Positions 40,948 through 49,100 of a stretch of 55,784 nucleotides of DNA are shown in pieces. The notes beneath the pieces were generated by a model. That model ran no database searches and was not told the origin of the DNA. It saw nothing but the letters and a program-made list of their open reading frames with translations. The position numbers were made by a program, and so were the translations under genes. The first letter of the stretch is position 1, and each line of letters starts with the position of its first letter. The stretch comes from Actinomycetota bacterium. Lineage in GTDB: Bacteria; Actinomycetota; Acidimicrobiia; Acidimicrobiales; Iamiaceae. The DNA is taken from the NCBI GenBank assembly GCA_019639075.1, contig JAHBSO010000008.1, positions 74,330 through 130,113 on the forward strand. Reading direction: 5' to 3'.

Positions 40948-41062
40948 TGGGTGTCCTGTTGGCCGATCCGGTTCACGCACGGTGGTGGACTGGACGGATC
41001 TGGGCTACCGGACGGCTCGGATTCCCGCGCGAGAAGTACAGCCCCGATGGGCCTACGGGGTC

Positions 41063-41362
41063 ATGAGCAACGTCCAACCCCTCACCCTCACCGTCGAACA
41101 GGCCGGCCAGGTTCTCGGCGTCGGTCGGTCCACCGCCTACGAGCTCGTCCGCAGCGGCGACCTCAAGTGCATCCGGCTCCGCCGGCGCATCGTCATCCCC
41201 GTCGCCCACCTCGCCGAGTCGCTCGGCGTCGACCGCGACGCGGTGTGGGCCACCCTCACCGACGGGACGGACCGGCCCCCCGCCCCAGTGACCGAATTCC
41301 CAGCCGGAAGCAGCCCCCGGGACCGCGTTGCTGCGCAGGTCGGATCATCGACGCTGTTCTGA
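41063..41362 (+). CDS. Excisionase-like HTH protein
   Basis: 99 aa. LTLTVEQAGQVLGVGRSTAY, ELVRSGDLKCIRLRRRIVIP and VAHLAESLGVD form a MerR-like Xis fold over residues 5-60; the rest is a Pro/Ser-rich tail. In an integrated element it is the likely recombination-directionality factor, or a small repressor. Confidence 0.75.
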   Translation: MSNVQPLTLTVEQAGQVLGVGRSTAYELVRSGDLKCIRLRRRIVIPVAHLAESLGVDRDAVWATLTDGTDRPPAPVTEFPAGSSPRDRVAAQVGSSTLF

Positions 41363-41428
41363 TCGGCCTCGCTTCATTGGTGCCCGGTGCTTCTTCGAAG
41401 CGACGGTGCGGCTGCGTACCCTTCGATG

Positions 41429-41779
41429 ATGGCTGACACGACGCCCAAGCCGCTGCTGCAGGTTGCGCTCCCCGAGTTCAGCGAGGACCTCGCGGCCGGT
41501 CTCATCGCCGACGGCCGACCCGACCTCGCCGATCAGATCCCGGGACTGCGCATCTGGAGTCAATGCGGCTGCAACCGTTCGGACTGCACCTCGTTCTACG
41601 TCGGCCCGGAGCCCGCCGGGCCGTGGAGCGAAGAGGGCAAGCACGAGAACGTTCTCCCGGACGTCTCGCACGCCATGGTCGTGCTCGACGTCGTCGCCGG
41701 AATCATCCGATACGTCGAGGTGCTCGACTACCCCCAGATACGATCTGCACTGGACGCGGCGAGCCCGCCGCCGCAGTAG
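41429..41779 (+). CDS. Small protein with Cys cluster, unknown
   Basis: 116 aa. TACCCT (41417-41422), six bases before the ATG at 41429, supports that start over the ATG three bases earlier. The sequence has IPGLRIWSQCGCNRSDCTSF, where C-x-C-x4-C could hold a metal, and a C-terminal beta-rich part (SHAMVVLDVVAGIIRYVEVL). No family is recognised. It is part of the island. Confidence 0.6.
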   Translation: MADTTPKPLLQVALPEFSEDLAAGLIADGRPDLADQIPGLRIWSQCGCNRSDCTSFYVGPEPAGPWSEEGKHENVLPDVSHAMVVLDVVAGIIRYVEVLDYPQIRSALDAASPPPQ

Positions 41780-41870
41780 GCGTCCAACCGACGCCCCGGT
41801 CCGTCGGTCGGACAACGGGGGCACGCCACTGGAGTGAGTGCGGCGATCCCTCCGCCCATACGCTTGCCCC

Positions 41871-42179
41871 GTGGCGATCGGCGGCTCGGCCCCGTTGCGG
41901 GAGCTGGTGGAGGCTCACCGTGACGAGATCAAGGCGATCGTTGCGCGCCACCACGGGTGCTCTGTCGCCATCTTCGGGTCGGTGGCCCGCGGCGACGAAC
42001 GGCCCGACAGCGACATCGACTTCCTCGTCGAACTGGCACCCGGGACCCGACCCTTCGAGATCCTGGCCGTCGCGGCCGACCTCGAAGACCTGCTGGGCGT
42101 CAAGGTCGACGTCGGAACGCCGGAGTCGCTCCGGGACGGACTGCGCGTTTCGGTCCTCGCCGAGGCAGTGCCCCTTTGA
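41871..42179 (+). CDS. MNT-type nucleotidyltransferase (MntA-like), no HEPN partner
   Basis: 102 aa from GTG at 41871; TACGCT (41859-41864) lies six bases upstream. GCSVAIFGSVARGDERPDSD followed by IDFLVE holds the GSxxRG and DxD motif of minimal nucleotidyltransferases. MntA adds AMP to a HEPN toxin (HepT), but no HEPN gene follows: arm sites and attR come next. It is either an orphan remnant or works on a distant toxin. Confidence 0.8.
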   Translation: MAIGGSAPLRELVEAHRDEIKAIVARHHGCSVAIFGSVARGDERPDSDIDFLVELAPGTRPFEILAVAADLEDLLGVKVDVGTPESLRDGLRVSVLAEAVPL

Positions 42180-42191
42180 AGGGCGCCGGTC

Positions 42192-42224
42192 TTGGCAATC
42201 CCTTGGCAATCCCTTGGCAATCCA
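42192..42224 (+). repeat. Right arm-type integrase sites, three tandem copies
   Basis: TTGGCAATCC(C/A) three times with an exact 11-bp period, 105 bases inside attR. It matches the two copies inside attL, in the same orientation. Confidence 0.75.
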
Positions 42225-42328
42225 TGGCACGTCACGGGGCCGGATTCGGCGACACCCGCCGGACCGCACACCGCACCTGACCTGGTAGAACTTCATCTGA
42301 CAACACGAGACGGACCCCTCGGGACCGC

Positions 42329-42371
42329 CTACGGATCAGAAGGTTGGGGGTTCGAGTCCCTCCAAGCGCGC
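42329..42371 (+). repeat. attR: 43-bp direct repeat (tRNA-Arg 3' half)
   Basis: Identical to 37492-37534. It marks the right end of the island; no tRNA 5' half precedes it. Confidence 0.92.
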
Positions 42372-42388
42372 TGGCTGAAACGCCCAGG

Positions 42389-42604
42389 TCAGAGGCGGTC
42401 CCCGGTTCCGGAGGCCGCCTCTTCCGCGTCTCGACCGCGAGCGATTTGCCGAAGCACGGCATCGTGTCGAGCCTTCGCTCGGGGCATGGTCTCGAGCAGC
42501 GCCTTGAGACGTTCGTCCGCGGTCGCGGCGGCGGTCCACTGCTGCGCGGTGATCGTCGCGGTCGCCGCCATCGCTCGGTCGATCGGGATCGGGTCGTCGT
42601 TCAT
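42389..42604 (-). CDS. Small helical protein, unknown
   Basis: 71 aa starting MNDDPIPIDRAM. GGTGGAG lies directly before the ATG, and the stop of the upstream frameshifted gene is 13 bases away, so the two probably form an operon. The sequence (ITAQQWTAAATADERLKALL, ETMPRAKARHDAVLRQIARG) is predicted to be one or two amphipathic helices. It lies just outside attR and is not part of the island. Confidence 0.55.
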   Translation of the reverse strand: MNDDPIPIDRAMAATATITAQQWTAAATADERLKALLETMPRAKARHDAVLRQIARGRDAEEAASGTGDRL

Positions 42605-42617
42605 CTCCACCGCCCGG

Positions 42618-43390
42618 TCAATCCCGCGCTGACCAACGCCAGGCGTCAGCCTCGCTGAGTCGAACACCGCAGGATGGGCAATGGGCCTCGTCCGCCGCTC
42701 CAGGGTGCGCGCAGTCGTTGCGCGCCAACGCCGTGCGAACGGCGTTCACCGCCACCCTCAGCGCGACGGCATCCGAAGGCCGACTGGTGCCGGTCAGCTC
42801 ACGCTCGTCACCGGAGGCAACGTCGATGGAGGTCTCCGTTGGGTCGGCAACCCACGGATCCGACGACGGGTCGTCGTCTCCGGAGATGGTGACCCGGTAG
42901 TGGCCGTGGCGTTCGCGCAGATAGAAGCCGCGCCCGTCGCACTCGCCGACGATCACGAACGGCGCTGCCCACACCTCGATGCGAGCCGTCACTCCGAGGG
43001 CATCGGCCTCCTCGCGGAACCGGGTCCGTCGCTCATCGAGGGCGAGCTCCTCGTCCTGGAACGACTCCGCCAGTTCGGACCACGCGGACAGGGCAGCAGC
43101 CCGTCGGGCGGCGCGATCAGCCTCCGAGTCCTGGCAGCGACACGAGGCACCCCCGTCGTGCAGCGCGAGGTCGGCCGGTCGCGGATGGCAGGCGCAGAGG
43201 CATTCGACGGCTGCATCGACGTCGCGGAGCTCCGGCCCGGCAACGATCGCCGCTCGCCGCGCCGGACGGACGGCTTCTCGCGCCGCACGCCACTCCTCCT
43301 GCCGCCGTTCCGCTCGCGCGCGCGCGAGGCTTCGACCTCTTGCTCGGACGGGGGCACGTAGCGCCGGACGATAGGTGGGTGGACGGACAT
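42618..43390 (-). pseudogene. Cys-rich unknown protein, frameshifted in a (CG)6 run
   Basis: The frame from ATG 43390 (MSVHPPIVRRYVPPSEQEVE, with GAAGG upstream) runs out of sense after a (CG)6 run at 43315-43326. Good coding resumes in another frame (RRQEEWRAAREAVRPARRAA, then VECLCACHP and GGASCRCQD) and ends at 42618 (CPSCGVRLSEADAWRW). Removing one CG unit joins the two into a 256-aa protein with no internal stop. The Cys groups suggest zinc binding. It may be a switchable repeat, a true mutation or a sequencing error. Downstream of the join lie IEVWAAPFVIVGECDGRGFY and RHGHYRVTISGDDDP. No family recognised. Confidence 0.65.
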
Positions 43391-43717
43391 GCCGACCACC
43401 TTCCCCGCTCCGAGCGATCCGACACCACCAGATTCCGAACGGCGCCGCTGGCCCTTCGACCGATCGCAGCGGAGTTTCGGGGCCGTTCGACCCAGTTGTC
43501 TCCGGCGCCGGCGAGGTTGTCAGGGGGGCCTTCCTACAGTGATCGCTCGGCCGACGCGCTCGGTCTCACCCCTTACCGTCGTCACCTCCTGGTCTCGATC
43601 CTGAGCGACCGGCGCAACGAAAGCGCCCTTGCACTCGCCCCGCGCTTATTAAAGTGATTGGCGGTTTACTTTCATTAGGGTGTGCGGAACGAAAGCCGGC
43701 TTTCACCAGGAGCAACC
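43391..43717. other. Intergenic region with an AT-rich promoter patch before fic
   Basis: No gene is supported here. The first 250 bases are ordinary GC-rich sequence upstream of the frameshifted gene. At 43646-43681 is an AT-rich patch, unusual for this genome, with AAAGT (43651-43655) and ACTTT (43668-43672) as inverted arms and TAGGGT (43676-43681) as a -10 candidate for the Fic gene. Confidence 0.45.
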
Positions 43718-44926
43718 ATGCGACCGGACGCCTTCACGTCAACCGAACGGGGGCGCGTCCGCAAGACGACCGACGGCTACTGGGCCTTCCACCCGGCCGA
43801 GGTTCCTCGACGCGTCTCACTTTCCCACGAGGTCGTGAAGCTGCTGGACGAAGCGACCGGTGCGGTCCACCGCCTGGGCGGTGCCGGCAGGCTCATCCCC
43901 AACCCCCACCTCCTGATCGGACCTCACCTTCGCCTCGAGGCCGTGCTGAGCTCTCGGATCGAGGGAACGAAGACCGACGTCGACCAACTGCTCCTGTTCG
44001 AAGCAGGTCAGCTCCCGACCAGCGACGACTCCGACGACGCGAGCGAGGTCGCCAACTACATCGTGGCGATGGAACACGGTCTCGCGCGCGTGCACGACGG
44101 GTTCCCCATCTCGGTCCGGCTGTTCCGCGAGATGCACGAGCGGCTCCTCCAGGGTGTGCGGGGCCAACACCGGCGTCCAGGCGAGCTGCGGGCGAGTCCC
44201 GTGTGGATCGGCGGGGCGACACTCGACGATGCGGTGTTCGTTCCGCCTCCCCCGTTCGAGATGCAACAGGCACTCGGCGACCTGGAGATGTTCCTGCACG
44301 AGACGGACCTTCCACTACTGGTGCAACTCGCCATCGCTCACTACCAGTTCGAGGTGATCCATCCGTTCCTCGACGGCAACGGCCGGATCGGTCGGCTGAT
44401 GATCCCCTTGATGCTCGTTCTTCGCGACGCGCTCCCTCAACCGCTGCTCTACTTGTCGGCCTACTTCGAGCAGTACCGGAGCGAGTACTACGACCACCTG
44501 CTCCGCACGAGCCAGTCCGGCGACCTCATGCCTTGGATCGCATTCTTCCTCAGAGGCGTCCGCCGACAAGCCCGGGACTCGGAGGATCGAACTGTTCGGC
44601 TCGTCGAGCTCCAGCACCGGCTCCGCAACGAACTTCTGGACGAAGGTCGGCCCAACTCGGTCATCCGTCTGGCTGAGCAGTTGTTCGCGATACCCGTCGT
44701 CACCGCGGCACGCGTCGAGTCGATGACCGGTGTGAGCCGCCCGACTGCGCAGGCCGCGATCGACGCGCTGGTCGAACGTGGCGACCTGACCGAAACCACA
44801 CACCGGGCAAGGAATCGCGTCTATCGAGCCCCAGGGATCTTCGAGGCCGTGTATGGCGCCATCCACGTCGAGGAGTCGGCCATCGATCCGCAGCTGACTC
44901 TGGGCTTCGACGACCCCACTGGCTGA
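43718..44926 (+). CDS. Fic-family AMP-transferase, class II self-inhibited, with C-terminal wHTH
   Basis: 402 aa; AGGAG lies six bases before the ATG at 43718. The inhibitory helix has S78-SRI-E82-G83 (class II, Fic_N). The active site is HPFLDGNGRIGR at 215-226, fully conserved. FEMQQALGDLEMFLHE and WIAFFLRGVRRQARDSEDRT follow, then a winged helix near 330-375 (VVTAARVESMTGVSRPTAQA). Such proteins modify target hydroxyls with AMP and may regulate themselves. It lies in an accessory zone with lower GC in its promoter. Confidence 0.92.
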   Translation: MRPDAFTSTERGRVRKTTDGYWAFHPAEVPRRVSLSHEVVKLLDEATGAVHRLGGAGRLIPNPHLLIGPHLRLEAVLSSRIEGTKTDVDQLLLFEAGQLPTSDDSDDASEVANYIVAMEHGLARVHDGFPISVRLFREMHERLLQGVRGQHRRPGELRASPVWIGGATLDDAVFVPPPPFEMQQALGDLEMFLHETDLPLLVQLAIAHYQFEVIHPFLDGNGRIGRLMIPLMLVLRDALPQPLLYLSAYFEQYRSEYYDHLLRTSQSGDLMPWIAFFLRGVRRQARDSEDRTVRLVELQHRLRNELLDEGRPNSVIRLAEQLFAIPVVTAARVESMTGVSRPTAQAAIDALVERGDLTETTHRARNRVYRAPGIFEAVYGAIHVEESAIDPQLTLGFDDPTG

Positions 44927-44939
44927 TCGCCCGACGTCT

Positions 44940-44964
44940 CGGGGTTCGACTCCCCGTGCTCACC
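44940..44964 (+). other. tRNA 3' fragment (T arm plus acceptor strand), att remnant candidate
   Basis: CGGGG (44940-44944), the loop TTCGACT and CCCCG (44952-44956) make a standard T arm, followed by TGCTCAC as a 3' acceptor strand. No matching 5' half (GTGAGCA) lies nearby and no full gene in the window matches. It resembles the attR scar of an integrated element, possibly one that brought in fic. Confidence 0.45.
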
Positions 44965-45070
44965 GTGCAAACCCGGACGGGGCACACGTCATCGAGCACC
45001 ACGCACCGAGCACCACCACGTGCAGGCCGAACGAGGTGAGGGTGGGTCGGGGGATCTGGCCGCCCCGCCC

Positions 45071-45085
45071 GGATCCCAACCGTGC
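45071..45085 (+). repeat. Half copy of the long inverted-repeat family
   Basis: GGATCCCAACCGTGC matches the end of the left arm at 1960-1989. The opposite arm is missing. It lies in the 250-bp gap between fic and the next membrane protein, which otherwise holds only the tRNA fragment. Confidence 0.5.
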
Positions 45086-45175
45086 CGGTTCCCGGGGTAC
45101 GGTCCGGGCTTCGATCAGCGTCGGGGGGAAGCCGGTGGGGTTCGGGCGAGGGAACGTGCGTGTGGCGGCGGACCG

Positions 45176-45601
45176 ATGATGGGCGTGGTGTCGCCGTTCG
45201 TCGTCGGGCTCGTCGGGCAGGCCGCGGAGAACGACGAGGTCGACCTCGACCTCGGGAAGTGGGCGAGCGACAACCCGTGGTGGGCCGTGCTGGTCGCGGC
45301 CGGGGTCGTGCTCGCGCTCGTGCTGGCCGGCCGGTGGCTGATCGAGCGGCCGGTCCGGATCGTCGTGCTGGTCGTCGCAATCGGCGCCGCGATCGTGTTC
45401 GGCCAGGCCCAGCTGATCCCGTTCGCGCTGATCACCTTCCTCGTGATCGGGGTCGTGTCGGCCCCGTTCCGGTGGTGGAGACGGCGGTCGGGACCTCTGC
45501 AGATGCGGTCGATCCCCGACGAACCGCCGCCGATGGAGAACCGCTGCACCTGGCCCAGCCTCGGCTACTGCCCCGTCCATCCCCGGGGGCACGACCGATA
45601 G
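45176..45601 (+). CDS. Small membrane protein, unknown
   Basis: About 141 aa from ATG 45176 (an ATG follows directly). Hydrophobic segments: VVSPFVVGLVGQA, NPWWAVLVAAGVVLALVLAG, PVRIVVLVVAIGAAIVFG and QLIPFALITFLVIGVVSAPF. A basic turn (RWWRRRSG) and a Pro/Cys tail follow. No ribosome site is obvious. Upstream frame to 45020 is not supported. Confidence 0.6.
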   Translation: MMGVVSPFVVGLVGQAAENDEVDLDLGKWASDNPWWAVLVAAGVVLALVLAGRWLIERPVRIVVLVVAIGAAIVFGQAQLIPFALITFLVIGVVSAPFRWWRRRSGPLQMRSIPDEPPPMENRCTWPSLGYCPVHPRGHDR

Positions 45602-45687
45602 TCCGGGTCCCAGGGGTCGCCGGCCGGCCGTCGCAGGTCCCCCGGGTGGGGGAGGTTCCTGTGGTCGTGCGGGTCGACGATCCGGGC

Positions 45688-46146
45688 ATGGAAACCACGA
45701 CGACAACCCAGACCGACCTCTCGCTCGACGAGCGGCGCCGGCTCACCCTCGCGATGCACGAGGCCGCAGCCGTCGACGACTTCGACACCGTGCTCGCCAC
45801 CTACGACCCCGGCATCGTGTGGATCAACGGTCCGGGCGCCGGGCCGTGGGCCGGGCGGTTCGAGGGGGTCGAGGCCGTGGCCACGATGTTCGTGGAGTTC
45901 ATGACGTTCCTCGAGGGGACCTTCACCACCGAGGTCGTCGACGTGTGCGTCTCCGAGGACCGGGCCGTGTCGCTCCTCCTGGAGCACGCCAGCAAGGACG
46001 GCGTCGAGTTCGAGAACCAGGCGGTGTGGATCACCCGGTTCGACGGCGACAAGGTCGTCGAGGTGACCGCCGTCGACCTCGATCAGGACGGTGCGCTGGC
46101 GTTCTGGGCCGCGGTCGGCGCCGACGCCGTGTCCCCGACCCCGTGA
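45688..46146 (+). CDS. SnoaL-like (NTF2-fold) protein
   Basis: 152 aa. ERRRLTLAMHEAAAVDDFDT, LATYDPGIVWINGPGAGPWA, GVEAVATMFVEFMTFLEGTF and ENQAVWITRFDGDKVVEVTA fit the SnoaL pattern. It ends 38 bases before the large regulator gene and may be co-transcribed. Reaction unknown. Confidence 0.75.
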   Translation: METTTTTQTDLSLDERRRLTLAMHEAAAVDDFDTVLATYDPGIVWINGPGAGPWAGRFEGVEAVATMFVEFMTFLEGTFTTEVVDVCVSEDRAVSLLLEHASKDGVEFENQAVWITRFDGDKVVEVTAVDLDQDGALAFWAAVGADAVSPTP

Positions 46147-46184
46147 CCGTCGCACCCGCCGCCGAGGTGGGCGAGGATGAGGCG

Positions 46185-49100
46185 ATGAACGACGGGTCGG
46201 GCATCGGGTCGGGGCCACCGAGGCCCACGGGCACGGTCGCGTTCCTCTTCACCGACATCGAGGGCTCGACCGAGGCGTGGGCGACGGACCCGGCCGCGAT
46301 GTCGGCCGCGGTCGCACGGTTGGAGGAGCTGCTCGACGTCGCCGCGGTCGGTGGGCGGCGGGCGGTGGAGCAGGGGGCGGGCGACAGCGCGGTGCTGGCG
46401 TTCGAGCGAGCGAGCGACGCGGCGGTCGCCGCGGTGGCGGCCCAGCGGGCGATCGGGGCCGAGGTGTGGCCGACGCCGGAGCCGTTGCGGGTGCGGATGG
46501 CGTTGCACCTCGGCGAGGTCGAGGTCACCCGCGACGGCGCCTACCGGGGCACGACCATGAACCGCTGCGGGCGGCTGCTGGGGACGGCGCATGGCGGGCA
46601 GGTGGTGGCGTCGGGGTCGTTCGTGGCGATCGCCGGCGAGTCGGAGCCGACGCCCGGGGCCGGCACCGACACGATCTCGTGGCTCGACCTCGGCACCCAC
46701 CGGTTGCGCGACATCGAGGTGCCGATGCGCATCTGGCAGCTCACCCACCCCGACCTCGACGCGGAGCACCCGCCGCTGCGCACCCCGGAGGGCCAGGGGC
46801 TGCACCTGCCCGGCACCACGTCGGGCCTGGTCGGGCGGCGGGGCGAGCTGGCCCGGCTGCAGGAGCTGGTCGGGGCGGAGCGGGTGGTGACGCTGGTGGG
46901 GATGGGCGGTTCGGGCAAGACCCGCCTGGCCATCGAGGTGGCCCACGCCGCGCTCGACCGGGGCGGGGTGCTCGATGTGGAGGAGGTCGGGTGGGTCGAC
47001 CTGGCCAAGGTCACCGACCCGGCGGCGCTCGACGCGCTGGTGGTGTCGGAGCTGGCCCTGCACCACGGGTCGGGGAACCTGCGGCGGCGGATCGTCGACC
47101 ACCTGCGGGCCCGGCGGGCGCTGGTGGTGCTCGACAACTGCGAGCACGTCCTGGCCGCCACCGCCGGACTGGTCGAGGACCTGGTCGCCGGCACGGCCGA
47201 GGTGCGGGTGCTGGCCACGAGCCGGGAGCCGTTGGAGGTCGGGGGCGAGGCGATCGTGCGGCTGGGTCCGCTGGGGTTGCCCGCCGACCCCGAGGGCGCG
47301 GACCTGTTGGACAGCGACGCGGGTGCGCTGTTCGTCGACCGGGTGGCGCGGGTGCGGGGCAACGTCGAGCTCGAGGGCGAGGATCGGGCCGCGGCGGCGG
47401 AGATCTGCCGGCGGCTCGACGGGGTGCCGCTGGCGTTGGAGCTGGCCGCGGCCCGGGCGCGGTCGTTGCCGTTGCCGGTGGTGGCGGAGCGGCTGGAGCA
47501 GCGGTTCGCCCTCCTCATGGGCGGCGCCGGGACGGCCCATGCCCGGCAGCGCACGCTGGAGGCGTCGGTGGCGTGGAGCTACGACCTGCTGGAGGAGGCC
47601 GAGCAAACGGCGCTGTGCCACCTGTCGACGTTCGCGGGGCCGTTCGACCTGGCCGCGGCAGGGGCGGTGATGGCCGTCGACGGTGCGGACCCGGTCGACA
47701 TGGTGGCGGCGCTGGTGGACCGGTCGCTGCTGGCCGAGGAGTCTCGGGGCAGCGACCCCCGGTACCGGATGCTCGAGACCGTGCGGTACTACGCCCGGGA
47801 CCGCAACGTGCAGTCCGGCGACGCCACCGCCTGCCGGGAGCGCCACCTGACCTGGGTGCGGTCGGTGATCGAGGGCGACGGCACCGTGGACCGCTTCGAG
47901 GGTCCCGACGCGGCGGACGCGGTGCGGGCGGTCGACGAGATCGCGGACGAGGTGCGGGCCGCGATGGACTGGGCGCTGAGCTCGGGGCGGGCGCTCGACA
48001 CGCTGGCGATCGCGGCGGCGCTCGGCTGGTACTGGGTGTGGCGAGGGCTGGCCGCCGAGGGCGGGCGGTGGCTCGAACGGGCCGAGGCGGCGCTGACCGC
48101 GGCGGGCGTGGACGTCGACCCGGGGCTGGCGGCCCGGGCCGGCTTCGCCTGGCAGCAGGTGGCCACCCACCGGTTCCAGAGCCACGAGGAGGTCGAACGG
48201 GTCTCGGCCACGGCCATCGCCGCTGCCGTGGAGGCCGGCGACCGCAGCGTCGAGGCCCGGCTCCGCCTCATGCTCGGCACCCACCACAGCTTCCGCGACC
48301 CGGTCGGGAACCGGGCCGAGGTCGAGGCGGCAGCGGAGCTGTGCCGGGAGCACGGTGGTCCGTTCTGGGCGGTGATGGCCGACGGTCACCTCGCCCAGTC
48401 GGCGATGTTCCGCACGCAGACGCGCGAGGCCATCGGACCGACCGAAGCCGCGGAGCGGGGTGCCCGGGCGCTGGGACATCACCAGCTCGCGGCCGAGTCG
48501 ATCACCCGTCGGTGCGACATCGCTGCGTCGCTCGGCGACTACGACGGCGCGTTGGCGGCGATGGACGACCTCGACCGGGCGCTGGACGGGGTGTCGATGC
48601 GCGAGAACCGCAGCATCGCCGTGCGGGCGACAGAGCTGGTCCGGCTGCAACGGGGCGACGTCGACGGGGTCATCACCCGGATGCGCCTCGCCATCGACGA
48701 GTACATGCGTGACGAGGACCTGCAGTTCGTGCCCCTGCTGGCGGGGGTGCTGGGCGACGCCCTGGTGGCCGCGGGCCGACCCGACGAGGCCGTCGAGGTG
48801 CTCGAGCCGATCTGGGTGCTCCCGGAGATCCGGGCGGCGCGGGTGTACGCGTTGATGCTGGACGTGCCCCTGATGACCGCGCTGTGGGCGGCCGGTTCGC
48901 ACGACCGGGCCCGGGAGGTGGCGGCCTCGTCGGCTTCGGTGGCCGAGGTGATCGGTTCGGAGATGCTGGCCGCTCGGGTGCAGGTCGTGGTGGCCGGGTT
49001 CGACCTCGACTCGGGCTCGCCGGCTTCGGCCGAGGGGCCGCTGCACGAGGCGTTGGGCGTGCTGGCCGACCTCGGCCACCGCCAGCTGGTGTGCGACGCG

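Larger units (their letters stand above)
37492..42371. mobile_element. Integrated genomic island in tRNA-Arg(ACG), integrase-truncated
   Basis: The 4.9-kb segment is bounded by perfect 43-bp direct repeats. It holds an integrase fragment next to the tRNA, short repeated arm-type sites at both ends, an Xis-like gene, and accessory genes (nuclease candidate, HTH/PIN pair, Cys-motif protein, MNT protein). It lacks an integrase catalytic domain and any replication or transfer genes, so it is probably immobile or needs a helper. Confidence 0.88.

Noticed and set aside
42681..43361. 226-codon plus-strand frame over the frameshifted gene
   Set aside because: The minus strand gives a coherent Cys-containing protein once one CG unit is removed; the plus frame is a shadow.
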